Positions 45,940 to 57,799 of a stretch of 64,000 bases of DNA are shown here, one piece after another (within the stretch, counting starts at the first letter, position 1; every line of letters begins with the position of its first letter). The DNA is taken from NCBI GenBank assembly GCA_004835665.1, contig RBKR01000015.1, positions 620,001-684,000 on the forward strand, written 5' to 3'. This DNA is from Phoma sp. XZ068. Lineage: Eukaryota > Ascomycota > Dothideomycetes > Pleosporales > Didymellaceae. The notes beneath the pieces are model-generated. The model worked only from the letters and a program-made list of their open reading frames with translations. It had not been told where the DNA came from and did not search any database. A program made the translations under genes and the position numbers.

Positions 45940-47216
45940 TTAGTCAGAGCTCTTTCTGAATTTATCACCGGACGTGCGTTCGTAGGCGCGCGAGGAGCCT
46001 TTGCAGTGTTTGATGATCCAGGGGTGGCGTTCTACGTTTTCAAGGGAGATGCGTTTTTCGGGGTCGAGAACGAGGAGCTGTGATGAATTAGTATTACGAT
46101 TTCGTTGAAGGGGAATAGGGTCTGGGAGACGGACCTGCTTGATCAGGTCTTTTGCTTCGGAGCTGACGAAGCCGGGGACGGTGTATTCGCCTCGTACGAT
46201 CTTGCGTTGTGTCATGACTTGGGTGTCTTCGAAGGGTGCTTCGCCGACGAGGAATTCGTAGGTCAGCACGCCTAAACTCCACAGGTCGACCTTCTCGGTG
46301 TAGTAGTTGTCCTTGGAGGCGCCCTTGAGCATCTCCGGCGGGAGGTAGTCGAGGGTTCCGCACATGGTGTTGCGGCGGTTGTTGGGGGCGTGCACACTCC
46401 ACCCAAAATCGGAGATTTTGATCTCGCCGTGGACGCCGACGAGGATGTTCTCGGGCTTGATGTCGCGGTGCATGACGTGCTTCTTGTGGAGGTACTTGAG
46501 GGCCGAGGCCATCTGGGCAATGTACTGGGCGGCTTTCCACTCGGGGAAGCGCTGCTCGCGGCGCAGGTGCTTGTACAGCTCGCCCTTGCCGGCGAACTCG
46601 AGGATCAGGAAGATGCGCTTGGCGTCGTGGAAGTGGCCGAAGAGGCGCAGGACGTTGGGGTGGGCGAGGTGCGACTGGATCTCGATTTCGCGGCGGACCT
46701 GCTTCTCGACCTTGCCCTGCTGGATCTCGGACTTGTGGAGGACCTTCAGGGCGCAGACGAAGCCCGAGGTGCGCTCTTTGGCGAGGTAGACGCGGCCGAA
46801 CTTGCCCTTGCCGAGGGGCTTGCCAATCTCGAACATGCCCAGATGCCATTGCTTGGGGGCGGCGGGCTGTGTGTAGATGGCGCTGTCGGTGAGGGTGCGG
46901 CGGTGGCCTTCGGGGCGTGCTGGCTGTGCGGTGGCGGCGGCCTTGGCGGCGTTTGCGTTGACGAGCTTGCTGGAGTTGACGGCGGCGAGCTTCTGCAGCG
47001 GCACCTTCATGCGGTTTGCGGCCGAGGCCGACGACGACAGGCCGGTTAACGATGCGGAGGACAGGGCAGCCTGGCTCTGTTAGACACGGCGACGCCAGCA
47101 ACCGAGGGACAAGCTACCTTGGACTTGTGGTAGGCGGCCGTCGAGACGAGCTCGTCGTTCTCGTCGTTGACGGTGATGCGCTCGAAGGCGGCCTCGAGGT
47201 GCGAGACTTCAGCCAT
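45940..47216 (-). CDS. IPL1: Aurora kinase (Ipl1/Ark1 type)
   Basis: Three exons, 47216-47118, 47076-46135 and 46077-45940, give 392 residues. The introns are 41 nt (GTAGCT...CTAAC...CAG) and 57 nt (GTCCGT...ACTAAT...CAG). The kinase controls chromosome bi-orientation as the catalytic part of the chromosomal passenger complex. Visible motifs are GKPLGKGKFGRVYLA, the ATP lysine in CALKVL (about 144), HRDIKPEN with Asp about 238, DFG at about 256-258, and the Aurora-type activation loop NRRNTMCGTLDYLPPEM with Thr about 270. GTLDYLPPEM and RLFGHFHD are typical of Aurora kinases. The N-terminal 105 residues are Ala/Ser-rich. The second intron keeps the frame open if retained (19 codons). The start is the ATG at 47216, in a divergent pair with TIP41. 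Confidence 0.94.
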
Positions 47217-47573
47217 GGTGGTGTTGACTGCGGGAGACGGGCGCGATGAACGAGGGCGCGATGAACGAGGGCGCGGATGAACGAAGGGACGCGGCGGTCG
47301 GAGAAGTAACAAGACCAGCTCAACCTGTTGTTAGTATGCTCTCGGCGATGGCCTGCGTCGCTTGGGTGATGATGCTGGGATGGGAAGCTGGGAGGCGTTC
47401 GTGCAGCCTCGCCTAGCCGTAAACAAGCGCGCGTTGCCGTGGTGACGGGCCACCGACTTGGGACATGCCGTCACCCCACTCGACCCCACGTTGCGCTCGA
47501 GCTGCCATCGCAGCCAGCATCGCCAGACGACGCCGACGCCGACGCTCGACCCTGCGCACTGCCAGCCTCCACC
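47217..47573. promoter_or_regulatory. Shared promoter of Aurora kinase and TIP41, with a three-copy repeat
   Basis: The divergent starts are 357 bp apart. The Aurora-side leader at 47241-47289 holds three near-identical copies of GCGCGATGAACGAGG; the third has one extra G and an A for G change. Confidence 0.6.
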
Positions 47574-48383
47574 ATGGCCACCTTCAACGGCGCGCCCGCT
47601 GACACGGTCGCCCCCGGCCACGCCGACACGTCCATCACCAAGGACGGCTTCACCATCACCACCCGCAAGCTGCCCATCCTCAAGGCCGGCCCCATCGACG
47701 ACATGACCAAGGCGCTGGGCATCACGCCGCCCGAGATGATCTTCGGCGACAACCTCACCCGCATCGAGCACCCCGCCAGCGGCTGGTCCATCGAGTTCAA
47801 CGCCTTCGACGCCCTGGACCGCGTCGACAAGACGGGCGAGCACATGTTCAAGGTCTCGTACTCGAAGGAGTGGCAGCAGAACCGCCAGAAGCAGTTCGAG
47901 GACATCAAGGAGGTCGTCAAGCCCTTTGACTGGTCCTACAGCACAGACTACAAGGGGACCACGCCCGAGTCGCCCAAGCTCGAGCCTACCACGACGCCCA
48001 TCCCGCTCGCCCTCCTGCGCAGACCAGACCCCATTCACTTCTTCGACGAGGTGGTGCTGTATGAGGATGAACTCGCGGACAACGGCATTGCCATGCTGTC
48101 GTGCAAGATACGCGTCATGCCCGCGCGCCTACTCCTCCTCGTGCGCTTCTTCATGCGCCTCGACGACGTCGTCTTCCGGATACGCGACACGCGGGTGTTT
48201 GTCGAGTTTGCCACAGGCGAGGTCATCAGGGAATACACAGCGCGGGAGGAGAAATACGAGGAGGTGCGGCGGAAGCTGGCAGGCCGGAAAGAGGATGTGC
48301 TCGCCATCATGCGCGATCCAAACCGTCTGGCCGAACACATACCCGTTGTCGAGCAGACACTGGACGGGGTGAAGTTGAAGTGA
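47574..48383 (+). CDS. TIP41: TIP41-like protein (TOR / PP2A signalling)
   Basis: A single exon encodes 269 residues. The ATG at 47574 sits in a strong context (CCACCATGGCC); the frame is open upstream but has no other ATG. TIP41 proteins bind Tap42 and type 2A phosphatases and act downstream of TORC1. Conserved features are EMIFGDNLTRIEH, GWSIEFNAFDALDRVD, VSYSKEWQQNR, DPIHFFDEVVLYEDELADNG and MLSCKIRVMPARLLLLVRFFMRLD. The segment RIRDTRVFVEF and the Glu/Arg-rich helix at the end (EKYEEVRRKL) also fit. The length matches the family (yeast Tip41 has 356 residues with a longer N-terminus). The gene is GC-rich with C-ending codons, which also opens a long antisense frame that is not coding. Confidence 0.95.
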   Translation: MATFNGAPADTVAPGHADTSITKDGFTITTRKLPILKAGPIDDMTKALGITPPEMIFGDNLTRIEHPASGWSIEFNAFDALDRVDKTGEHMFKVSYSKEWQQNRQKQFEDIKEVVKPFDWSYSTDYKGTTPESPKLEPTTTPIPLALLRRPDPIHFFDEVVLYEDELADNGIAMLSCKIRVMPARLLLLVRFFMRLDDVVFRIRDTRVFVEFATGEVIREYTAREEKYEEVRRKLAGRKEDVLAIMRDPNRLAEHIPVVEQTLDGVKLK

Positions 48384-49434
48384 AGAATGTAGAGAGAGGA
48401 ATTACAGAAGAACATGCACGCAAGCCGTGCCGCGAGGGCCAGGCCCTACGTTTGAGAGGTGGAACAGCGTGTAAGTTTTATTGTTGTATCTTCATTCATA
48501 GCTAACGTCCAAGCAGCGACGAACATCGACGTTCCATGAAATGAATTATGAACGCATAAAAGTATCCAGCAGAAATACCAATCAAAAGAGTGCAGTCACA
48601 GCATTCGAATACCCTACCCAAATTCAATACAATGATATTCAATACAGTGACGTCCGTCTCCATGTTACCCTCCATGCAGCATGTTCAACTGTCGTCCTCC
48701 TTCCCTCTCCAGCATCGCATACAGTTACTGCATATCCACAACAGAATCAACGCCCATGCGCTTCTCACTTCACCGCTCTCACAACCATCCCATCCCATCC
48801 CACCCACCCCCTGAATGATAGTGACTTCCCCTTCCCAGCGCATATGCCAATATTATATCCACACCTCACTCCCCAATCCCCTCTAGCAATCTTTACGTCC
48901 CGCGCCATCACGTCGAAACACCCTAGTCAGATGGTGAACGCGGCAAATATATTCTCCGCATCTCATCTTTCATTGGGAAACATACAGGTGAGTGAAGTAC
49001 TATCGGCTATCGGTGGAAATATATCAAAATTTCCTCGTATTCGTTTTGGCGTTGGAGTTTTAGATTATGTGAGATATTGTGTATATGGTGTACAGAAAGG
49101 GGTGGAGGCGTAGAAGAGTAGGAGAGAGTCAGCGACAGAATGTGTCTTTATTTTCGGAAAGTGCAAATAGTAGGTATCCAAAGTTTCTGTGTGTTCCCGT
49201 ATATTCAATGTGTGTCGCGTTCCACCTTGGTCATACTTTTGTACCTCTGCGAATGCGCAATGATTTGTGAAGTCTATCAAACCAAAAAAAATACCACGAA
49301 ACAACACCGCAGTCATTCACCATACAAAACAATGACAATCGAATGCATTAACGCCACTCTCCATCCTGCGCCCGTCAAAAAGGAAAATAAGAGCCCATGG
49401 GGTTTAGGGAGTAAACAAAAAGCAAAAATAAGGT
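48384..49434. other. TIP41 3' flank and spacer before the tRNA
   Basis: AT-rich. An ATG frame of 190 codons at 48541-49113 has no recognisable motif and is about as long as expected by chance in a window of this size, so it is not called. Confidence 0.5.
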
Positions 49435-49518
49435 TGATTCGACCCAGACTTGAACTGGAGACCTTCAGTGAACTAACAGGTGTTAGACTGACGTGATAAC
49501 CAACTACACCATCGAACC
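49435..49518 (-). tRNA. tRNA-Val (anticodon AAC) with a 10-nt intron
   Basis: Reading the minus strand, the acceptor stem GGTTCGA pairs with TCGAATC (one G-U pair) and the discriminator base is A. The D arm contains TAGTTGGTTA. The anticodon stem TCAGT pairs with ACTGA. The loop reads CTAACAC, giving anticodon AAC. A 10-nt intron sits directly 3' of the position after the anticodon, the standard place for nuclear tRNA introns. The T arm is TCCAG-TTCAAGT-CTGGG. The mature length is 74 nt before CCA addition, and no CCA is encoded. Confidence 0.92.
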
Positions 49519-49956
49519 TTGATGAAGATCTTTGTCGTTGTAAAATATATGATGACGTTTTTAGAAAGTGGGAGGAATGTTGTGCGCTGTGGTGTGGATA
49601 TCGCCTTTGAATGTATCGTTTCGTGTGGTGTGGGTGATGTGGAGTAGCCGAGGAGGGCTAGCGGCATGGAGATGGTGGGTTTGGGTAGGAACTTGGGTGA
49701 ACAGGGTGTTGAGAGTAGTGACTTGCAATCATTTCCATGCTCTTCTGTGAAGTACAGATGCTTCCCTCCTGTCTACGGGTTGCAATACCTCATGTATGTC
49801 TTTTGAAGAGTAGCAAAAGAAGGACAAAACCGCATAGTCCCGAGATTACAACGTACATCCTCATTATCAAAACGCAGGTCTTTTACGCCCAAAAACGACC
49901 CCCCCAAATCACAAACCTCCCTATCCCAAACCCGCGTTAACAATACCAGACAATCA
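49519..49956. other. Spacer between the tRNA and the small protein gene
   Basis: No gene is supported. A T-rich tract directly 5' of position 49435 on the plus strand is absent, so the tRNA terminator is weak or lies further out. Confidence 0.4.
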
Positions 49957-50421
49957 TCACTCCTTCCCTTCTCCCTGCCCCCTCAAATCCCCCAACCTCA
50001 ACTGATTCCTCTTCCCCAGAATCCTCAGCGTGTTCTTCTTCTCAATCTCCGCCATCTTATCCCAGTTCGCTATCCGCGAGAGCGTCCCGTCTTTGTTGAC
50101 GACCAGCGGGCCCAGGTGGTCTAGCTTGACGCCCTCGCCGTTGACGTTGAGTTGTGTTGCGTCCGAGGGGGGTGCTGGGAGGGGGAGAGGGGTGTGGGTG
50201 GATTGTGAGGGCTGGGATTGAGAAGATGTTTCTGGCTGTTGGGACTGCGAAGACTGTTGTTCGCTTGATGGTTCAGACTCGACTCGGGGGTTGAGTGGGT
50301 TTGATGTGGATGCCATTGTTCGTGTGGATGATGGGGTGCGTGCTGTGAATGTGGAAACACGTGTTTTGACAAGTTGGTTGCGCAGGCGCAGGAATGAGGT
50401 GAGGTGCTCAGATGGGTTCAT
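49957..50421 (-). CDS. Small fungal protein of unknown function with conserved-looking C-terminus
   Basis: A single exon encodes 154 residues from the ATG at 50421. The first 35 residues are basic and hydroxylated (LRLRNQLVKTRVSTFTARTP) and could be a mitochondrial presequence; a second Met at residue 36 (MASTSNPL) could start a shorter form. The middle is Gln/Ser/Pro-rich. The last 55 residues (LDHLGPLVVNKDGTLSRI, then NWDKMAEIEKKNTLRILGKR) have the regular look of a conserved short domain; I recall similar C-termini in fungal hypothetical proteins but no named family. No catalytic motif is visible. Confidence 0.65.
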   Translation of the reverse strand: MNPSEHLTSFLRLRNQLVKTRVSTFTARTPSSTRTMASTSNPLNPRVESEPSSEQQSSQSQQPETSSQSQPSQSTHTPLPLPAPPSDATQLNVNGEGVKLDHLGPLVVNKDGTLSRIANWDKMAEIEKKNTLRILGKRNQLRLGDLRGQGEGKE

Positions 50422-53400
50422 TGGGGTTCACGGTTTGCTGGGACGTGGTGTTGCGATATGTACATTTGGTGTTGCCTCACAGAATGTTCTCTGCCTGTTC
50501 TAGAAACCTCGGTGACGTCCGAGCTTGAGCTCAAAGGGAATCACGATATCTTCACGAAGCATCTCAAGCTGCATAGCAAACTTCAACGTACTCAACACCA
50601 GAACAGCCTTGATCTGCAGTCGCCGTCATTGCGGTATACCCTCGGGCGCATTTGCAAGACACAGGGAAGTGTACCCGGCCTCGGTGCGTTTTCGAGGCTT
50701 GCGGTTTCGCATTTATTCGCCAAAACACCAAGCCGTGACGCGACAAGCCTCGCAAGGTACAAAAAAGCCTCACCTGGACGACGAGTCTCGCAACGAGGCG
50801 ACCTCTGCGAGTACATGGCGAAACAGACTTGTGTCGGCCTCAAGTCGCTTATACTCGGCCAAGTACAGCATCGCCCAGCCACCTTAAATTTACTGGAAGT
50901 GTCCTTCCGCACCCCCGAAGCGCCAGCCCAGCTGCACTGACCGGACATTCGGTTTCTTCACCGACATTGTCGCAACGCCTCCGCGGTGCTCGTGACCGGA
51001 GTTTCAAACAGACAAGGTCGCCGCCGCCCTTGGAAAGGGTGCGTAGTGTTTGGCCAAGCCAGTCAGCTGCACGACATTTTCGCTCCACGGCTCGCCGCTC
51101 CTTCCGTGTAAAGTTGCGAGGTGAGTGGAAGCGGACAGCCCACTTTGCCCACAACCGAAATCATCCACTCCCAGATGCGGGTATGCAACCGTGGAGTGGG
51201 ACTGAGCTTATTTGAACTTCGTTGCAGATGCTGTCTGTTCCTTTCAAAGTCGCTTTTGGTCACCCAAATTTGCGCTGGGAATACGCCAACACATCAGGCG
51301 CTCGTGCAGGCTTGGATCATTAGAGGGAACCTGGTCGGGCAAAGCGTCGGCCAAAGTTGCGAGAAGAGCGATGCTTCCAAGAGCCGCTGCACTCGTTGGG
51401 TAACCCAACTACAAGCCCTGCAGCAGGCATCCCACAGATGCGCGAAACACGTGGGGGCACGCTGCTGCGGTACCGAGCGATACCCCGTTGACATCCATGG
51501 ACGTCCAACGCGCTCACGATGCGCTACGATGCCAAAGCAGACATCATAATTTGGCAACCGCAGGTAGCGAGAAAATTTCTGCAATCTAGTCGGTCACAAT
51601 CTCCTGTCGAAACGGAGACGGAAAGCAACGGCGTATGGCCGTACGCCGGATGCTGTTGAATCGTCTACACCTGCCAAGGCAAGTAAGAATGCAACGCAAA
51701 TTTCAGCAGTAATTGAGAGTTACGGCGAAGTGTGCTGCGAGGTAGCATTCGACTCGTGCGAGTATCGGATGTGTCACATTATGTGATCAAAAGCCGGTAT
51801 CCGCGGTCGGGATGCCGCTTTGAGATGCGACATCGTCAGCTCGCAGCGTCTGTTGGTATCGTGGACAATGTACGCTAGCCGTTTCGTACACGAGCATGCA
51901 TAAGCTGACCTCCGGGAGTGGACAGATGGTTTATTCAACGACACCTGTTTGATATGAGTACAGTAGCGGCGCATAAGTAGGCCGCCATTTCTGCTTGCAA
52001 ATCAGGCCATCGCTGCACTGCAGCGCAGACTGTTTCGAGAAATTCTATGCGGCATCTCGAAGACCTCCTAGCTGCTGTTTGGTGCGCGAACGAACACCGA
52101 CGCGCCCGAAACGACGCCGTTGCGACCAGGTACCCTTGTATTTGGATTTCTCGGCACTGCACCACGTCATTCTGCCATTTTTTTCACCTCATTGAGAATG
52201 ACGGGCGGCGGCGCGTTGAGCAGCGCCAATGGCAAATATCGTCAGTTGAGCAGCGATCTATGCGCTGGCTACCCGGATCGCCCACGAGTTCCTGCAAGTC
52301 AAGTAGCCAGTGTTGACTGGCATGGGACGCGTCCAGTTTCATCGGCGAAGCGGAGATAGGCAACCCTTGGATGCCGAAGCCAGCCACAGCCGCAGCACGT
52401 CTTTCGGCATAGTTGCTTCGAGCGTCCCGTCTCTGCTTGCGGTCTTTGAACGGTGATCAAATTGTGTAGAGAGCAGGCTCTTAAGACGGCGATTAAGCAA
52501 CAAAGGATGAGAGCGGTCTGGTGCGAGGGAATAATTGTAGGCATCTGGCAAGCGTGACAAACTTTGGTTGACGCAGCTTACCGAATGACGGAGTGCCTAA
52601 CGCCTTTGAGGCTCTTATCGATTTGCTGCCGTGCGTCCGTGGCGGGATTAAACCGCACCCGAGTACATTGATTCATAGCATAACCCCAGACGGAGCTGTG
52701 TGAACAAGTCACGACTCAGGAGCGCAAGGGGCGCGTAGAAAGTATAATTTAGATTACATACAGAAACACAATTGGGCGCGGTGCGTGGCTAGCAAATGCC
52801 AGAGGGCCTATCGCAACCTGTGACGACAGGTTTGCAGGGGTGCCTCATCGCTGCGCAAAGTCGGCATCGCGAGAGCAGCGCATCACGTATTGTACAGGAA
52901 AAGTCATTGTCCGCTGGTATCACGTGTCTGTCGTAACGCAGGTTCCTGGATCGGCCAGCGCCCATCTCTTTACCCTCACCCTAGCGAACATTATTTCGTA
53001 AGCCCTCGCCCGAACGCGTTTGCCGCTGTCTCAAAAACCTCTAGTGGGACCCGTCGCCTGCCCTTCCCACTTCACTCGCTCCTCCCAGACACTACCCTTC
53101 AGGCACAACATCCTCCGGCAAGACCCGGCTACAGACAGACTTGAGCACCAGAAGCAGGAATCGTGCGCGGGACATCGGCGTCGCCTGTCTCTTCACTCGC
53201 GCAAAAAACTTCGCCGAAGTAGTTTCACTGCGTGCCACCCCTCTTCCAGTCCCTACCCCATCATCAACAGCTTTTCGTGGGTCTCACCTGTCGAACTGCT
53301 CGTGCCTCCTGCTCTCCACCTGCACCTGCCCGTTAATTTTGGAGGCTGAAAGTGGGCCCCCTCGATCGCCCGCACACACACGCGCCGCAGTCCCTGGCTC

Positions 53401-53808
53401 GCTAGAGCGCCGTCCGAGCAGAGGCCTCATCATCATAGCTCGCAGGATATTCTTCGCATCACCACCTGACCGCCAGCCCGGCCGTCGCCACTACTCTTCA
53501 CCAATTTGCTCCCAGACAACTGTGGGCACTTCACCAGACCCCTTCACGGAGTAGCTGCCGTCGCGTATCTGCAGTCTCCATTCATCTCACTCCCCCACAC
53601 GGGCTCCACAAAGCTTCTTCTGTCGTGGACCTCCGTTCCCCATCCTACCCTACTTGTGCTGCCCAGTCGGCGCATTAGCATCCGTCGCACGCGTCGCTCG
53701 AACCTAGGGTTCGTCGAATGAGATCGTCACAGACAACACCAATTGGTCGCGTCTCACCCCCATCAACTCTCTTCGCGACGTCCTCATAGCGCCCGCGACT
53801 CCTCCACC
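50422..53808. other. Long gene-free stretch upstream of the C2H2/Fungal_trans regulator
   Basis: About 3.4 kb with no supported gene. Short frames overlap on both strands and lack motifs. From about 52.9 kb on, the plus strand becomes rich in C and T (for example near 53230-53330 and 53560-53660), which fits a long 5' leader of the regulator gene. Confidence 0.5.
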
Positions 53809-54975
53809 ATGGACGCCCCCGACCGCTTTCGCCAGCCTGGCCTCCCGCAGTACCAGGGCTTGGGCCAGCAGTCCTACACGGGCGCGCAGCAGTCTCTGCC
53901 CACGCTGCCGCCTCTGCACAGCGCCGCCTCGTTCCCGTCGTTGTACGGCGGCCACCACAGCAACCCCCAGACGCCGCAGCCGCCTCACACGCCTGTAACC
54001 TCTGCGCCCAACGGCAGTAACACCATGCCCCCACTGCAGCACCCGCCGCTGAGGCCCATCCAACCCTCGCCCTCGTACATGCCCATGTCGTCGGCCTACT
54101 CACAAGCCCCTCTTCTGCCTACCGCCGCCGCTCACAACGCTCACCAGCTCGGTGGCCCAACACCCGGCATGGGCATGAACCACCCCTCGCTGTACCCTCA
54201 CCCTCCTGTCCTTGCGAACCAGGAGCCCGAGCCGGTGCACGTCGTCGGCCAGCAAGGCCGCCGTGGAGTCCTGCCTACACACCCTGGTCGCCCCGCGCCT
54301 GCTGCCGGAAAGGCACCTACCACCGCGACAAAGAACGCGGACGGCAAGTATGAGTGCCCTCACTGCAACAAGACATACCTGCACTTGAAACATCTGAAGC
54401 GCCATCTCTTGCGACGTAAGTACACCGTCCTCAACCTCGTCGCGCCGACGCTAATGTAACACAGACACCGGCGAGCGACCCTACCAGTGCCATCTGTGCA
54501 AGGACACGTTTAGCCGAAGTGACATCTTGAAGCGCCACTTCCAAAAGTGCTCCATTCGCCGTGGCAACCCTACTGGTGCCAACCACCTGCAACATGCCCA
54601 GCAGCATCTGCAGAAGAACCGCGCGCCTAACGGCCCTGAGGCCACCTCATACCTCAACCACATCTCAGGCACCTCAATGCCCTACTCTGATGCAGGCTAC
54701 TCCATGGGCATGCCGCAGATGGCTCCCGTTGCTGCGAATGGCTATGGCGGCGATTTGCCCTCCATCGCCGATCAGCACTCCATGTCTGCCAGGACGTCAC
54801 GCTCCAACAGCCTGATCAACCGCCCTGGCAGTGGTGTTGAGGAGAACAGGAGGAGCATGTCCGCTCTGGACACGTATGGACAGGCGCGACTGAACTTCAA
54901 CGACTACCGCCCCAACGCGATGACAAATGCTGCGCACGATGCCAACTCGTTCGCACAGCAACAGCAACAGCAGCA

Positions 54976-55007
<32 letters not shown>

Positions 55008-56947
55008 AGCAGCAGCAGAACAACTCGGTCGCTGCGGACTCAGCAAACCACTTCAGCTACAACCACGCCGCCGTAAACAACGACATGGCACAGAACAATA
55101 TGCCTGTCAAATCCGAGGGTGCTGATCCCGCTTCTTACGGAGTCACCTCTATGCCAACCGTCGACGGCATCCCCAACGGCCAGGACAGCTCTATGTGGCG
55201 GAACGGCGGCGCTTTCAACGGAGTCAACGGAGACTCACACTTCACGAATGGATCCAGTATGGCAGGTGGCCCAAACCAACATAAAGCGACTGGCGTTCTG
55301 ACCGGTACCTTTTAGAACAACACAGATGATACACCAAAATATGATACCATGTTCACAGGCCTCTACTCGAATCCCGGTTTCGTCGACTCCACCCCCTTTT
55401 TTGAAAATTGGCCGCCCGCTTCCTCTGATCCCCTGCAACAAAAAGCCGAAGCCCTGCTAAAGTTCTGCTTTCCCAACGCGTCACTCTTGGCTCCCGGATC
55501 CAGTGATGCTTATTCATACGAAGCACTCAAAGGCATCCTCAACCCCGACAACATAAACCACCTCCTCCGGGAATACAAACATTTCCATGTCCACTGGCCC
55601 CTCATTCACACTCCTACCTATGATCCGATTGCTGCATATGACGGCCTTGTGCTTGCTATGTGCTGCGTTGGTGCCGTCTACTCTGACAGGATGAATCCGA
55701 AGTCAGCGCGCTGGTTGATGGAGCTGGTGCGTGGTGCCGTGCTGCATTCGAGTCAAATTTACAAGATGTCTCAAAATCAGCATCAGGTCTTGGATCCTAA
55801 CAGGCACTGTCCGACCGATGTGGAAGAGATTCAAGCCCTTTGTTTACTCCACAGCCTCTTCCTCTGGCATGGTAGTCAAAAGCAACGGCAACAAGGGCGT
55901 GAAGAATTCTACATCTTTGCCAACGTTACCCGGCGTGCTGGATTTTTGCAGCCTGTCCCTCGCAGCAACCCCGGATTTAGCTCTCTGCACGAACCTGGTC
56001 CTTTTACAGGCGACGAAGTCGCTTCATGGAACTGGACCTCCTGGGTCGAGAACGAGAAACGAATCAGGACGATGGCATACATCTTCCTTCTTGATGCAGC
56101 CGGTACCATCTATTTCAACGCGCAGCCACAGTTCGATGTCAACGAGATCAAGGTTTCGCTGCCGGCAGACGACGCAGCTTGGGAAGCAAAGACGGAAGAG
56201 GAATGCGCCAGCGCACTGGGGTTGCGAGGAGAAGCAGCACAGATCGCGAATGCATCGGGAAGCAGACGTGCAAAGCAACTCAGCATGTCAGAAGCAATGC
56301 AGGTACTTTACAGAGGATCAAGCGGCCCACTACCTGAACGGGGCACCAACGCGTTCGGCAAATTTCGTAAGTTTGTTGATTATAGCCATCATCTGCTAGT
56401 ACTGAACTAACGCCTCCCAGTCCTCATCCATGCAATCCACGTCCAGATCTTCAACATTCAACGTCAACTCCTTAGGCGTGTGTCCACCAGTGGTACCAGC
56501 ACTCCTGACAGCCCAGCTACTCCACCAAGCGGTGTCAGTGAACAAGTTCAACAGTTGCTTCGATCAACGGTTCAAGCTCTCGAACTGTGGAAGACCCGCT
56601 GGGACATCGATCTGGCATTACAGTATCCTCAGTCGGAACCTCGCCTTGGTTTCTGCAGAGATGGCGTACACTTCTACTTCTTGGCTCGTCTCTTCCTGAG
56701 GAGCTCGAGGAGAGAAGAATGGGCAGCACCTGCAGACTTGCGTTGCAGACATGTCTTCAATCTTCTCAAGCAGATTAGAACACACGTCGCGACCGACTCC
56801 AACCAGAAAGGCATCGACTTTGGCTCTATCACTACAGTCACAGACGATTACGGCATCAACGATCTTACGCTCAACATGAAGAATCTCTTCACGCCCATCC
56901 AAACTCCCCGAGCCACACAGAGTCCTACCCAACATCTTCCGCAATAG
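53809..56947 (+). CDS. C2H2 zinc-finger transcription factor with Fungal_trans domain
   Basis: Four exons, 53809-54415, 54465-55304, 55359-56366 and 56421-56947, give 993 residues. The introns are 49, 54 and 54 nt. The first intron splits finger 1 from finger 2 and the join restores RH-TGERPYQC. The N-terminal 180 residues are Pro/Ser/Gln-rich. Two classic fingers follow at about 184-230 (YECPHCNKTYLHLKHLKRH and YQCHLCKDTFSRSDILKRH), then a basic RRGNPTGA segment. A pure run of 21 Gln is at about 375-395. Exons 3 and 4 carry a fungal-specific regulator middle domain (PF04082-like: HFHVHWPLIHTPTYDP, LVLAMCCVGAVYS, RAGFLQP, FLLDAAGTIYFN). It is a nuclear regulator of unknown targets. The join between exons 2 and 3 uses GTACCT and a weak branch site, yet it fuses two halves that belong together in this family. 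Confidence 0.88.
54956..55018 (+). repeat. CAG/CAA tract encoding 21 glutamines
   Basis: An in-frame trinucleotide run of mixed CAG and CAA codons inside the regulator gene. Interruptions by CAA would slow slippage, but length variation between strains is likely. Confidence 0.95.
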
Positions 56948-57799
56948 CATTGGAGAGCTTCCACCTGCCGCGAGTCCAACATTTTCCACATCAAGGAAAC
57001 CGGGGCCCACAAAACCCTATCTACCAACCTTTCAACATGATGTCATTGGTGTATCATCACACAGTTCTAAAGTATCATCAGCGATTTCCTTTATTCCGCG
57101 CAGGCGTGCGCAAAAACGTGCATCACAAACCGGAGTTACTGGAGTCATTAAAAATCTGCCTTAAGCCATGGCGGTCATAGTCACTCGACTCACGACTCTC
57201 TTTCGTCGCCATCTCTCAAAAAAAGCATTAGAAATCACCTTACGGCGTAGAGCATTTACGGGGCGCAACAACTGTTTGGCTTACGAGACAAATTGGGCAA
57301 TCGTGTCACAGCACAGCGGTGTCAGCGCTGGTGTGAGTGTTTTCCTCAATATCGGCTGTCGTCCCCCCTGGATCGCAGCGCAGATTAGACTGTTCGTCTT
57401 CGTGTGGATGTCTTGGTACTGTGGTTTTCTTTCATTTTCGTTTCCTTTCTGTTTCCATAGCATGGCTGGGCGCACACATTCTTACGGGACTTTCACTAGA
57501 ATAGAGTAAAGGTGCATAGGGGTTCGTGCTAATGATGCTTCCCAAGCCGCCTGAAAAGCAATCAATGATATACGTTTGCATCACAACTTGTGCTATGTTG
57601 ATAGTGAGACATGAGAACTGAGGCTTGATTGTACCGCGTTACGAGCAGGTTGCGCGACAATGCACTTAATCCTAGCCCCTGATTCGCCGAAAAGCACAGC
57701 ACACCTCGACACCGTGCATTCATCCCATTGAATGACACGGACAGTTACTCTTCATCAGAAACTCTTCATTCCGACGCATGTCGAGCCGCAAACTTCACA
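56948..57799. other. Intergenic between the regulator and the aminopeptidase gene
   Basis: No gene is supported; it holds the 3' flank of the regulator and the promoter of the next gene. Confidence 0.5.

Noticed and set aside
47331..48038. 235-codon frame antisense to TIP41
   Set aside because: Shadow of a GC-rich gene; composition Leu/Gly/Val/Asp and no domain.
48541..49113. 190-codon ATG frame downstream of TIP41
   Set aside because: A frame of about this length is expected once by chance in 64 kb on six frames; no motif is visible.
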